Notes: a model not told the origin generated them from the letters alone. 64,000 nt of DNA from Tetrahymena elliotti 4EA (GCA_000231825.2 JH720305.1:632748-696747); one strand, 5' to 3'; numbered from the stretch's first letter, positions 25,099 through 37,508 are shown. Made by a program: numbers and translations.

Positions 25099-25118
25099 TT
25101 TCTATCTCAAAGTTAGTG
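25099..25118 (+). promoter_or_regulatory. conserved upstream block B of P450 copy 2
   Basis: TTTCTATCTCAAAGTTAGTG, about 95 nt before the ATG, matching 22581-22600 upstream of copy 1. Confidence 0.45.
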
Positions 25119-25212
25119 CATATTTTCTATTAAACATTTAAAAAAATAAAAAGATATAATTAATTTATTTTTAAAATTATTCAAATTAATTTTTTCGAAA
25201 AGGCTATAAAAT

Positions 25213-26810
25213 ATGATCTTGATAATCTTAGCAGTTATTATCATGAGTTTTCTTTATCAATACTTCCTAAGACCTTATATTCTCTACAAAAAGTATAGAA
25301 AATATGGAGATGGGTTTTATTTCCCTCTTTTAGGAGAGATTGTTTAATATTATTAAAGTATGAAGCTATTTAAAGATTGTGAGTATTCTTTCAAACATTA
25401 TTTTGATAATAGAAAGCCTGAGTAAAACAGAATTATTGTTAACAATATGGGTAATTTTTATTTCATTTTTTAATCTAATTTTTTAAATATTTAAATTTAT
25501 TGAATAGGTTCTTCTGTTAAAGTTATTTTAGTAGATCCAAATTTAATAAAATCATTTTTTTAACAATCTGAAAACTATTAAATGGATGATTTCTTCATGT
25601 CAAATTTATATAGACTATTTAGAAGAGATGATAATGATCCTAAAATGCACAGGATTTTTAGAAAAAAGTTTGTTCCTGCTTTCAATTTCGAGTATTTATA
25701 GAATTTAAGCTCATAGATTATTAAGATCACTGAAAACAACATCAATCATTTAATATAATCTCAAAAACTTAAAGATATTGATTCCATCTCTTTTGCTACT
25801 GAAATCACTGGATCAGTTATTCTCTTATCATTTTTGGGAGATACACTTGAAGATCTTCAATTTAGAAATATGAAGCTTCCTCATGTACTATAATACACTT
25901 TAAATAGTTTATGTGACCAAATGAGTGAATTAGGCTATTTCATATTTGGCACAAAATATTTGCAAAAAGGATATTTTAAAGAGCACAGAGAACTAGAAGA
26001 TTTCATTTCAGAGTTTAAAAACTATTTAAAAGAAATACTTTAATAAAAAATATAAAAGTATAGAAATGAATTTGAATAAACAGGTAGCATTGAATAAACT
26101 TGTATCTTAAGTTTATTTGTTTTGAATGGAGAAATAGATAATATAAGCAATGAAGAATTACTTTCTGCTTTTATGAATTTTTTCATAGCAGGTACCGAAA
26201 CAACCAGTAATTTAATAGGAATGACAATTTACTATCTCACTTAAAATAAGGATTTACAATAAAAATTGTAGTAGGAAATTGATTAAAATACTGACTAATC
26301 TGCTTAAGGGCTCTCTAATTTATCTTATTTAAATGCTACCATAAAAGAAACTCTCAGATATCAAGGAACTGGCAACAGTCTATTAGACAGAATTGTAAAT
26401 TTTAATTATTTATTTTAATTTATTAAAATACTATTTTTTTATTTAAATAGACTGTAAAAGAACATTATTTAGATGATATAAAAATAGAAAAGGGGGTAAT
26501 TGTTAATGTTTACATGAAATCAGTTCACAGAAATCCACGTTTCTATCAAGATCCTCACTGTTATAATCCCTAAAGGTGGCTAGATAAAAATGAAAATAAG
26601 TAGATGCAACCTTTTACATATCTTCCTTTTGGCTAAGGTCAAAAAAACTGTATAGGGTAACATTTAGCTCTTATTGAAACTAGGATTATCTTAAATTCTC
26701 TCATTAAACAGTTTAATTTTGAATTAAACCCACAATACTAATTAGTTTTAGACTTTAAATTCTCCCCTTAGCCTCTTAACCCCTTATAAATACATTTTAA
26801 TCTTAGATGA
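25213..26810 (+). CDS. cytochrome P450 (tandem copy 2)
   Basis: Exons 25213-25450, 25508-26394 and 26451-26810 encode 494 residues. N-terminal membrane anchor, I-helix motif AGTETTS, ExxR as ETLR, and haem loop FGQGQKNCIG with the Cys ligand are all intact. Arg in the usual FxxGxRxC position is replaced by Lys here. Overall the protein is close to the upstream copy, with the same intron positions and phases but different intron sequences. Expected to be an ER-anchored monooxygenase of the same ciliate-specific P450 group; the substrate is unknown. Confidence 0.95.
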
Positions 26811-27337
26811 ATTAATTTATTACTCTCCAAATAATTAATCATATTTTTATTGAATACTAAAATTTTAATGTAAAGAATATCTATATAATTTCTTTATGTT
26901 TACTAATTCAAATTTTTTATATCTTATAATTTTAATCAATACAAAAATTTTTGTGTCAAGAATAATTTGTTCTTGTATTTAAGAATTCAAGTTTAACTAT
27001 TCAAATACTAATAAAAAAATTCCTTTTAAAATAAAAAATTATTTTTTATAGCTAAGCATGAATGGCTTTGAAATGTATTAAATATTTGAAGTAAATTAAA
27101 TTAATCAATAACCCTTATTTTTTAATTTTATTTAATTTAAATCATAAAAAAAATTCAGAACTCATATTTTAAAAGTAGTATTTGAAACATTTTATGGTTT
27201 TATACTTTTTAGTTTATTGGATTTCTAAGGAAAAATTATTCATAGTTAGAGAACATTTAACAAAAATTTATTTTTGATAGTAATTTATAAATATTAATAA
27301 ATATCTAAATAAAATTTGATATCAACTGTTAGATTAT
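26811..27337. other. intergenic between convergent genes
   Basis: About 530 nt between the P450 stop and the minus-strand stop at 27338. A/T-rich, no feature seen. Confidence 0.65.
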
Positions 27338-29509
27338 TCAGCTTGAATTTTGTTAAGAATATTTTTTGTTAAAATAATTAATTTTTTTATAAAATCCTTC
27401 TTTAAACATACTTCTAGTAATTTAGAAAACTTAGGATGGTAGCATTTTTGCCTCATCAAAATTTTCATCTAAGAAGAAATCATTTTAAAAGAATTAACTT
27501 TTATTTAAGGAACATTTTTTACAGGTCTAGAAATTAGAAGAAGCACAAACACTATTTCCTAAACAAGTTTTATCTTATGAATCTATTTATTGCTAGAGGT
27601 TACTGAAAATAGGACTTTGCAATTATTCAGAAAGCTTTTTCTGGGTGTCTTGACTCAAAAGTTACATCAATTTCATATCTATTTTAGATTATTTCTTTTT
27701 GCATTTATTAATTTTATAGTATGCTATTAAACCTTATTAATCTATTTAGTCTTTAGTTTTATTTAATGTATTTAACACATTAAATTCTATCGTTCCTGAT
27801 GTATCATTTTGAGCAAATTGTGTTTTTGCTTCATTTTATTTGAAAATAGATTTCCTTCTAAATTAATAAATAAAAAATTACATTTCAATTTAAAACAAAT
27901 GAAAAATTAAGTTACCTTGAATTAAATTAGATTAATTCTTTTGTTATTTTAGGTTTAGGGATGTAATCGAATAGCTTTAATTATTAATCATTTAGAAGAA
28001 GATGTTTTAGTTTTTCAAGCTCAATAAGTTTGCTCAAGATATAGGTTATATCAGTTAATTCAGATATTTTGTTTGCACTATAATTAATATAATCATTAAG
28101 TTCTTTAGATTGAAAGCATTTGAAGTAAAATAATATATAGTTAAAGGTTGTTATTGTAAATTCTTAAATTTATCCTAAACCATTTTTTATTTTCTCAAAA
28201 AGAAAACTTTTTGATTTGCCTTTTTGATAGTAATCTTGCTAAGGAGAGTCGTTTTATTTATCTATAGATTTTATTTAATCTGTTTGTGTTTATTAACTGT
28301 TATTTATTTTAGTGGTATTTTTTGTAGTTTTTTTTAGATGATTAAGATTTTCTTTTAAAATATTTGAAGCATGAAGGTGAATCATCATCTTCTTTAGTTT
28401 CATTTTTTTCTTACTTTTTTGTACCTTTAGAATTTTTATAGTCAAAACTGAATGTCTAATTGATCAGGTTTCTCTTTAACTGAAGAAAAGAGTAAGGCCT
28501 TGTCAAAACACAGCCAATAAAAAAGAATACATTGTAAATACCTCCTATTTAAGAGAATGCAGAAATAATTTTAGTGTATGATCTATTTATATACTATTCT
28601 TTATTTTTTTCTAGATATATTCCTACTTAAAATATTCCTTTTTTAGTATCTGAACTAATTGACTGAACATTTTGTGCATAAATTAATTTTTTCTATTACT
28701 TGATTGAGGGTGTTATTAACCCAAGATCATCAATAACATAAGTGTTCATATATGTAAATTAGATAATTTGTAATTAATTTAAATTTACATAAAAATAGGC
28801 ACTTTAACTGAATGGTTCAAATGGGTTTTATAAATCTAATGGTTTAACAATGTCATTGGAAAAGTATACTTAAAAAGTGCTATTATTTATTTTGCTTGTG
28901 ACTTATTCTTTACTTTTGCATTACCCCTCAAAGCAAGGAATTAATTATATTTATATTGTAGAAAACTAATTAGCATCAAATTAGCCTACTAAGTATAGTT
29001 GATCAATATCCTACAAGCAATAAAGAAATTAGTAATTGAAAATTGATGTAAAATATCCCTTAAGACTCTCAATACCAAATAGATCTTCATTACATGGTCC
29101 TATTCTTAAATTCTCAACTTCAAATTTATATCCCATCTACCCATCTTACTATTTAATAGGAACTTTCTTTGTGAATGAAGCTGTTACTTTATAAATTTCC
29201 TCATCCATGTAAGGATTTAAATTTTCATCCAAAAGACCAAGAGCAAATATAAAATTATTCCTATTTAAGTTAACTTATTCTGGGATTTTTATCTGATTAA
29301 GTTAAATTATTTAAGGATTCTACTTTGATAATATTTCAATTAATAGAGATAGAAAATGATGATATCAAACCAAGAAAAATTAATGAAACAAACCCACCAC
29401 ATCTAGTCTTGAATTTGGTATTATTGTTAAAGTTTATTTAAATAGGCTGCCCAAATATGTCAATCGACTTTATAATATTGCTAATTCTAAAATTTTACTT
29501 CTGAATCAT
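27338..29509 (-). CDS. putative transmembrane protein of a ciliate family, two apparent frameshifts
   Basis: Start ATG at 29509, exon 1 29509-27916, exon 2 27857-27338; about 703 residues if two 1-nt frameshifts are bridged. The N-terminus reads DIFGQPI...TKFKTRCGGF, then a TM segment (VSLIFLGLISSF). The reading frame must then slip by one at the A-run 29353-29356 to continue in TM and QNPQI. A long ectodomain-like region follows (residues about 85-320), then a second TM with AFSQIGGIYNVFFFIGC. A Lys/Gln-rich region then needs another 1-nt slip, best placed at the T8 run 28328-28335, before the conserved tail ELEKLKHLLLNDQ and YIPKPKI. With both slips removed, exon phase matches exon 2. The pattern fits a large ciliate membrane-protein family of unknown function. 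Homopolymer errors and a recent pseudogene are both possible. Confidence 0.7.
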
Positions 29510-30203
29510 TTAAGCAAACAGGTTTAGCAAAGTAGAATTATTCTTTTTATTTATTTATCAAGTTTTGAATTTTATTCAAAATTTTAATATATTAATTCTA
29601 CAATACAAGTAAAAAATAATTAAAATGTTCATTTTTCAAAACTTAGTTATTCAATAAATATATTATTTTTATTAAAAATTAACCAATCATAAAAGTTGAT
29701 TTAATATTCAGTAATTTATAATTAAATTAATTTATTTCATTAATATCAAATCAAACGGATTCTTAAAATTTTTACTTTCAAGATTAAGTTATTTTCTATT
29801 CTGAGCTTCATAATATTAACATTTATAATAAAGTATAAAACCTTTTGTACAAGAAATGTTTATTTGATCATAAGAATTATTTGATTATTATTTTTATTAT
29901 CCAATGCTTATTAACTTTACTTTCAATTTAAAAATTTTTATTTTATCTTAAAAATAAAAAATTTAACATTTCTTCTATTACTATTATATTACTATTAGAT
30001 ACAAAAATAATTTATTTGAATATTTAGATTAATTTATACCAAAGTGTATTTCTTTGTCAAATTTTAATTTGCATTGATAAAAAAAGAGGCATTCTATTTA
30101 TTAATTTCAAATAAAATAGTATTTTTAAATAGGAAGTTTTATGAAGTTATATTTTTATTAAATCGAACGAATACTATTTAGAGAATAATAATTGTTAATA
30201 AAT
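29510..30203. other. intergenic (tandem minus-strand genes)
   Basis: About 700 nt between the start of the membrane-protein gene and the stop of the TPR gene upstream on the minus strand. A/T-rich, no gene seen. It includes the promoter of the membrane-protein gene. Confidence 0.6.
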
Positions 30204-32734
30204 TCAACTAACATTTTAAGATGGAAATTAATTATTGTGCTTATTATATTAAATAGATATCATTTTATCATAAAATTTATTCGGTAGTTGATAGTTTATA
30301 GAAACGGCTTAAGTGAAGGCTTCTGCATTTCTGTTTGTAGTAAGATGGCCTATATTTATAGCTTCTAGGTTTTCTTTCCTAATTATTACAGATTCTGCAT
30401 TTGCTGTCTGTATTTTAGTTTTTTTCTTTAGATCTTAATCAAGTTATTTCATTCTAAATTTTATTTTATCCTCTAAATCCATCTTCTTCTTATTTTCATC
30501 CAAATAGAAAGTTGTGTTTTGAGTTTTTTTTAATTATTTTGGAAAAATCTTTATTTTATAAATAATAGATGACATTCTTTAGGATTTTAAGTTTGAATAT
30601 TACAAATTTGGGCTCTGCCTTTCCTTTTTTTAATTCTTTTTCTTCTATGCAAACAAAGTGGTCATTAACTTTTTTCATTCTCACAAATTCTAATGGGGAA
30701 AATTCAAGTGGCTTGGCTTTAAAAAATACATTAAAATTTAATAAATTTAAAATAAAATATGAATAATAAATTTACAAAGAGGTGTAGATATTTCATTGAA
30801 AAATTCATTAGATTATAGCACTTGCTGGATCAAATACATTTCACTTAATCCTGAATTTAAATGGCTTATGTTTTTGACTAACTTTAAGTTATTTTTCTTT
30901 AAGTAATTATTCTCAATATGCAATTCTATGTTACCATCAATTAAATCTATAAATTTAATTACTTAATAAAAATATTATCTTTAGAATTTATTTACTTACC
31001 TCTTTTAACAATTTTAAATGGAAGATAATTTAGTTTTAAGAGCACTGTATTATCTAAATTTTTTGATAAAGGAAAACTATTTATAAATTTTTAGATATTT
31101 CTTGAGCTCATTTCCCTCAGGATGTTTTCAATAGGCTCATTAAAGCTCTAAACCGATCTATTTATATTTATATTATAAGTTAAAGATGCTAAAACTATAT
31201 ACAATTTTTTACTTCTCATGAAATGTCTTGGCTTTTTCTAATTAAACTAAGTGAAAAAAAACCAGCCCTAAATCATCATACAATTATACTTCTTGGTCTT
31301 TATCATCAATAAACCATATATATTACAGTGCCTTTTTAAGAAATCTTAAGCTTTCTTCATAATATCCCATCCTTTTACAAACTTAAGAATAATTTTTGTG
31401 CAGAGTTATTTTTTTAGCCACGTTATGAGTTAATTCGCAAGTATTTTTCTAATTTAAAAATGTGATGAAATTTAAACATTTTCTAAATTATTTAAAATAC
31501 TATTGTGCTTAGGAATAATAAAGCTAGTCTATAATCTGAAAACATTATGCAAGTTTGTACAACCATATCCATAACATCCAAGAAAAGATCAATATCATCC
31601 AACTCAATAGCAAGCTTCAACAAATCACATAATTCTTTTTTAAAATAAAAACTATTTCTAAAACAAACTAATAGTAAAACTTATTACTATCTATTGCTTA
31701 ATCTTTATTCATATACTTGAGAGTCTAAATATATTCTTACCTGTTTTATATAAATTTCAATATCATCAAGAGCTCAATGCTTATGTCTTGCTTTTAGCTC
31801 TTTATATTTTTTGGTATTTTATTGTCATCTTCATACGTCTTTATATTCTTTGGTATTTTGTTATCGTCTTCATAAATTTAAAATTATTTTTATAGATCAA
31901 CTGAATTAAATTAATTTTTTTTTTTGGTTTTAGTTGCTAAAGTTGTATATTAAATAAAATTATTAGGGGTTTTATCATCACTTTCCATATCAAGTTCTTA
32001 TATTTTAATAATTTAAGGAAGTAGATCTACTTTTATTTTTTTTTCAAGCTGTTCTTTTTATTAAAAAAAATAATTTTATTCCAAATCATTCATTTTATAA
32101 TTAAAAAATCAATAAGAATAAGAATACTTTGTTCATCAAGATTGAGTTATTCTTCCATTTAATTTTGTTTTGTTCTTTTTATTGCATCTCTCAATTACTT
32201 AACTATCTTTGAGTTTATTTTTTGTTTCATTTTCTAATTATTTTGCTAGTTGATTGGACTGCTCAAAGAACTGAAAATAGATTTTGGAGTGTTCATATCA
32301 CTTTAATCTCGAGAAGTAGTATACATTTGTTACTTCTAATGTTAAAACATTTTAGAAGAATTAGTTTTCATAAACTGCTTTGAATTATTTGGGTTGAAAT
32401 TGATATTAGGACTATTATGATAAACTCTACTAGACTCAAACCCTTCAGAGAGCTTTCTTTGATTGAACTGCAATCTTGATGAATTAAATTTACTTTCATT
32501 TTAATTATTAGGTTATTTTAAAATCTTCCCTTCTATTCTTTATGAGTTAAGTATTTTGCTTTTAAATAGGCTAGGAGAAGTTTGAGAATTAAGCAAATCT
32601 TAAAGTTAAGATTATTATCCTACGCTTAGATTAGATAAGTTTTTAGGCTTTTTTTATGAAAAGTAATCATTATTAGGACTCTCTGTCAAGGTTTTTGGAA
32701 TAAATTAGTCTTTGAAAATATTCTTTATCGACAT
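30204..32734 (-). CDS. TPR-repeat protein with coiled-coil regions
   Basis: Minus strand, ATG at 32734, TGA at 30204-30206. Downstream exons are 32053-31741, 31690-31501, 31448-31203, 31147-31000, 30946-30776, 30716-30574 and 30488-30204; the first is about 32734-32129. The Ser/Asn-rich N-terminus leads into a Glu/Lys/Gln coiled coil, then two adjacent copies of YEDDNKIPKNIK. TPR-type helices follow: FSDYRLALLFLSTI, then MGYYEESLRFLKKAL, then DDLGLVFFHLVQLEKAKTFHEK. Such TPRs bind partner proteins. The last third is charged and helical. In the first exon the frame at the start and at the end differ, so a small intron or an indel lies somewhere at about 32300-32140; I could not choose its borders. 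Confidence 0.75.
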
Positions 32735-33755
32735 TTGAGTTAATATATTATATGTTTAAGCCAATTATTTTAATTATATTATAAGTTCTATAAATAAATT
32801 AGCAAAAAGCAAACTATCTCCCTTTATTAAATTATTAAATATTGCAATTAATTAATTAATAAAAAAACTCTAAAATGAAATAGTGTACACTTATTACTCT
32901 AAACTATTAAGTATTAATTAATTATTTCTACTAAATTAATTATTAGTTAAAATACATTTTGTAAAATTTTACTCAAACAATTAAAAAAAATATTTATTTC
33001 TTTTTTTTTATTAAAATTGTTTATTTTTTAATAATTTTATTTGAATTAACATATTCTTATTTTCAAATAAAATGATTTAGCTTTTAAGTACCAATTTAAT
33101 TTAAAATAATTAAAAATCTTAATAAATAAGCCAGAAAGATGTTTTGAATACTTGGAAAAAAAATAATGAATTTCACTAACTTAAATAATAATTTAAGTAT
33201 GAATTATAAAAAAATAAGTTAAATTACATTTTGTAAAATTATACTCAAACAATTTATCAAAATATTTATTTCTTTTTATTTTATTAAAATTGTTAATATT
33301 TTATTTCATATTTTTTAAATTTTCTAATAAAATGATTTAGTTAGTTTCTCATGACTATTAACACAAAAATAATTTAAAAATTGTAAAAAATAACAAGGAA
33401 GATGGCTAGAATACTTCTAAATAATAAAATGAATTTCACTGACTTAAATAACACTTTTAAATAAATAACCAAATTAATCAAGCCCAAAAATCAACTTAAA
33501 ATTGAAAAATTTTAGTAAAAAAACTATTTAATTTGGAATTTATTTTATTTATTTTTTTTGAAAATATTGTTTTAAGATTTGAGGTAGTTGATGAAATACA
33601 ACGTTTATTTTTTTGAATTAGCTTTATTATTAATTCATTCCTTTTTTATTATTTAATTTTTGTAAAATAATCTAAGAATTACAACTATAAGTAACTTTAT
33701 TTTTACTGTTTCTAAGCTAGAATTTCTTTCAAAATTATAAAGCAAATACATCAAT
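32735..33755. other. intergenic (divergent genes) with a tandem duplication
   Basis: About 1 kb between divergently transcribed genes, so it should hold two promoters. It contains two copies of a roughly 245-nt segment, annotated separately. No coding sequence is seen. Confidence 0.65.
32946..33457. repeat. tandem duplication, two diverged ~245-nt copies
   Basis: Copy 1 is about 32946-33194 and copy 2 about 33218-33457. Shared landmarks in the same order are ACATTTTGTAAAATT, TACTCAAACAATT, AATATTTATTTCTTTTT, AAAATGATTTAG and AATGAATTTCACT, then ACTTAAATAA. The copies have diverged by substitutions and small indels. The position in the shared promoter region of two divergent genes suggests duplication of regulatory DNA, but no element is recognised. 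Confidence 0.7.
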
Positions 33756-36017
33756 ATGTAATCATATAAGCTACACGTAGTTTCAGAGCATTTAAAAGAT
33801 AGATATCCATATCTTGAAGCTGAATTTAATGACCGCTATGATAATACAGAAGTAAATTTTGAATTTAAGATTGTTAATTTTAATAGGAATACTGAATATG
33901 ATCAACAATTAAATTATTAAAAAAGGTTTATTAAGCAGTATTTGATAGAAGCATTCCAAAACTAATCGAAATTTTATTGATGCCAGACATTGAAGAATTT
34001 AAGTACAGAGATGCTTTAATTACTTTAAATGAGATGGTTTCACATTAAGAAATGAAAGATTAAATGATTTCATAAGGTTTAATTAGCATCGCCTCTGCAT
34101 TTTTACACCACAATATTGTTGAAATCAGAAGAGAAGCTGTTCTTCTTCTTGGTTCATTAGTATCTATTATGAGAGGAAGATAAATTGTAGATGATTTGAC
34201 CTATGATGGATTCAAAAACCTCCTTTTTGATGATAATTTAAAAGCAAGGTAATAAATATATTATCTCACAGCATAATTGAAATTAAATAATTATTTAGAT
34301 AACAAATAATAAATAAGCAATAGATATATTTATTTTATTTGGGCTATCAACAATTTTATAAAGAAAAATGAATAATTTTTTTATTTTAATAGAGAAGCTA
34401 ATGCTTGGGCTTTATGCAGATTCTTGACAGGTAGAGATGGAGTTGATAGATTAGCTTCATCAAAAATTATTTAATATATGGTTGAATCCTTTTTAAAGTA
34501 CACTGAAACACCTAAATTAGAAGAAGCTAAGTTCATTATTATGCTCCTTGAGGGATTTTTAAATATTCTTTAATATGATAACGGTATAGTCTTCTTTGTT
34601 AAAACAGGCATCGTTGCTCGTCTTAACAAAATTTTAAGAAACGAAGATGATACCTACTATGATAGATAATGGAGTTTAAGAATCAATTACTTGTAATATT
34701 AAATTTAAATACTCTATAAAGTTCTAACAAATATTATTAATTTTAAGGTGTTTAGATTGTTTAGCTAAAATTTGTGTTAACACTTAGGGTAAAGAAGAAG
34801 GTATTGAATTAAAGGTATAAATTAAAATGGTATGCATATTCTTGTATTTATATTTATTATTAATTATAACAAGGTTATTAACACAGCAAATAATTTCTTA
34901 GATTCCCCAATAAATGAAGAAAAAAAGTATTCAGTTGTTTTAATTATGAATTGCTCCATCCATTTAGATGGTAAAAAACAATGCACCTATGTTGAAGATG
35001 ATAACTTAATTAGAGTAAAAATTAAAAAAACATTTCACACTAAAAATCAAAAATTAATTTCAAATTTCCTATTTATTTAAAAAATATTTTAAACAGTTAA
35101 AACTAAAATCAACATAGCATTTAAATTATTTTGAAAAGAATTTTTTTATTTATTTTACTAATTAATTTAAATTGTTGATTTATTTAAAAATTTTTTAAAT
35201 TATTTTAAACAATTTAAGAAAATTGATAATTAAAAATATTAGGACATTTAAATTAATTTTTGTTGCATTACTTATTTCATGAAAGAATTTTCATCAATTT
35301 TTTTGTGTAAATGATACTTTTTAATTGATATAGAAATTAATTGCTTTGTTAGACAGTAAGGATGAAGATTTGAGAGTCGATGTCAAGCAAGCTTTGAAGA
35401 ATATAGCTGAATTACCTGATGGTTTCTTGGTTATAACTGCTAAGTTAGCTCATAATTTAAATTATTTGAAGGAAGTAAATAAAATGAATTTTCAAAATTT
35501 AATTTTTATTATTAATTAATCTAAAAAGGTATTTTTTGTCAAGCAAGGAAATCATAGAGTATTTGAATAGCCAGTCTTATTAGCTTTAGCTAAATTGCTC
35601 CCTAAAACTTCTGAATTGCCAAATCCTCCTAACCTTCCTACCAATAAAGCACTTGATTATGAAAAGTATTGTATTGCAATCTGCTATTTCATATTAAATT
35701 AAGAAGAAGTTATTCACGATGCTTTAGAATAAATAGTAAAGTTGGTTGAAAAACTAGGTAAAATATTCAAATTAAAATTCATTTATTAAATTAAATTTTT
35801 CATTTAAAAAGCTCCTTTCTTGCTCTTCAAAAACAATAAATAATTACAAGATATGGTTGCTCATACATTACAAAAGTTAATTTAAGATTCTGAAACTAAA
35901 AGATAGCTTATTTAATATATTATGAAATATGGAGGTGTAGCACATTAAACAAACAATTCTACACTAAATGAAGAATTAGCTAAATATAAAAAATTAAGTG
36001 AAATGTTAAGTAAATGA
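33756..36017 (+). CDS. ARM/HEAT-repeat protein, RSPH14 (radial spoke)-like
   Basis: Eight exons: 33756-33851, 33926-34248, 34393-34692, 34748-34814, 34874-35014, 35334-35474, 35529-35757 and 35812-36017. They encode 500 residues; all junction phases agree. Armadillo-type helices run through most of it: SIPKLIEILLMPDIEEFKYR, then EIRREAVLLLGSLV, AREANAWALCRFL, KLIALLDSKDEDLRVDVKQA and ILNQEEVIHDALEQ. The pattern of PKL...LL.P near the start followed by regular helical repeats resembles RSPH14/RTDR1, an ARM-repeat component linked to axonemal radial spokes, which a ciliate should possess. A general ARM protein is the alternative. The fifth exon is short and easily missed between two introns; it supplies an ARM helix pair (EEKKYSVVLIMN). 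Confidence 0.75.
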
Positions 36018-36299
36018 ACCTAGCTATCTTGGTCTTTTCAAATATTTTATTAATAATTTGTAATAATTTTTATAAAATTTCATTTGTATTTTGCAGTTTT
36101 TCTTTAAAATTCTATCAAAATCCTTGAAAAAACATTCAAGAAAGATCTCTAAAATAATTTATTTATGTCCTTTACTTATTTAAAGATAATTTTATTTATC
36201 TAGATTTGGTTTTAAGTAAAGCTGAATGAATTTAAATTGATTTTTCATATTTTTTTCTAATTTGCAGCTTTGATATTTCAAATATTATTTTTAGAAAAA
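36018..36299. other. intergenic, AT-rich
   Basis: About 280 nt of A/T-rich DNA after the ARM-repeat gene. Nothing recognised. Confidence 0.5.
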
Positions 36300-36566
36300 A
36301 TGGATATTGCACATAAAAGTAATGATTAATTTAATGAATTTCATAAAAAAAGAATACTGTCAGGAGATAATTTTTGATAGAAGAGAATAACAGATAGGCA
36401 TATTTATAAAAATATGTTTTTAAGAGAGTAGTTAAATGAAAAAGAATGTATCATAAAAAGAAATTTCTATTAGCAAAATAGAAAGGGAATTAAATTTAAT
36501 AGAAGAAGAGAAAAGTTTATATTTAACCAATTGATTAATAATTAGCTTATCAAGTAAAATTTATGA
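36300..36566 (+). pseudogene. short coding-like frame with an in-frame TGA
   Basis: From ATG at 36300 the frame encodes 25 residues (MDIAHKSNDQFNEFHKKRIL...), then meets TGA at 36375-36377, then continues for another 62 codons with clearly coding-like composition (KRITDRHIYKNMF, NEKECIIKRNF, NRKGIKFNRRREKF) to TGA at 36564-36566. Arg, Gly, Glu, His and Cys content is unlike intergenic translations here. Options: a gene fragment broken by a nonsense mutation, a selenocysteine codon (ciliates can use UGA this way) or chance. No SECIS-like stem was recognised downstream, although a small GGATATA/TATATCC hairpin lies near 36610-36630. No family is recognised. Confidence 0.4.
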
Positions 36567-36752
36567 CTTATTCATTGATTTAATGTTAATATAAATTAAA
36601 AAAGGTTCTGGATATATTTTATATCCTCATAGTATTTCAAAAAAAAAAAACTAAAAATTATATTTATTATATTAAAAATTAATCATTTACAAATCAATAC
36701 TCTTTGAAACAAAAAAAATAGCATAATAATAATAATAAACAAGAAAGAAAAA

Positions 36753-37508
36753 ATGTCAGACTCAGATACATTCATTATTGAAGATTAGAAAAAGCATAAT
36801 AAGCATTCAGATCATGATGAATTCGAAAAGTACTCAGGATATAATTTTGGTTCTGACTTGTGCTTCACAGTTGGTATTTCTTATTTATTAGGTAAAATAT
36901 TCATTTCAATTTAAAGATGCATTCTAGCATTCTAATTGCAGATTTCTATTATTTTTAAATGATTAGTTTGTATATTCAATTTCATTTTGTAATAAAGCAA
37001 GTTCTGTTGGTCTTGTTAAAGGTTTTGTTGAAGGTTTCCCCACTAACTTCTCTTTACCCAAGAAGCTCTTATTAAACAACTTCTTCAATAGCTTAGCAAA
37101 GAATCAATCCACCTTTGGTTAAAAGGCTGCAGGAGCTGGTAATTTATTAGTTATAAATATGAAAAAATTAAATATTCTTGAATAAAGATATTCAAGATAC
37201 ATTTAATATATCATATTTTAGTTTATAAATGCAGCAAAATTAAATGAAATTATAAAAAATTAGGTTTTCTTTACTATGGTATCGGAACTGGTATGAACTT
37301 CTTTTTTGAAGATCAATTTGAAAATCTTACCGACTTCTAAAAGAATATTACTATTGGATCTGTTACAGGTTTGATCTTCACTACTGGTACTGGTGGTTTG
37401 GGTTTCATTAGAGGTACTTTAGGTGGTGCTGCTATTATTGGTGGTCTCTCCTTCCTTACTGATTATTTACACTCTAAATAATATTTATCCTTCCAAGTTA
37501 AATTCTGA
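36753..37508 (+). CDS. Tim17/Tim22/Tim23-family mitochondrial translocase subunit
   Basis: Exons 36753-36891, 36998-37138 and 37264-37508 encode 174 residues, the normal family size. After an acidic N-terminus come Gly-rich membrane helices: GISYLLGASSVGLVKGF, GFLYYGIGTGMNFFFE, ITIGSVTGLIFTTGTGGLGF and LGGAAIIGGLSFLTDY. The small-residue-rich TM segments spaced in this way, and the G.xxG helices, are hallmarks of the Tim17/22/23 channel family of the mitochondrial inner membrane. The N-terminal domain and overall order look most like Tim23, but assignment within the family is not certain. All three exons join in phase 1. Confidence 0.85.

Larger units (their letters stand above)
24274..25212. 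other. intergenic between the two P450 genes
   Basis: About 940 nt, A/T-rich, holding the 3' end of copy 1 and the promoter of copy 2. Two upstream blocks shared with copy 1 lie in the last 350 nt. No other gene is seen. Confidence 0.65.
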
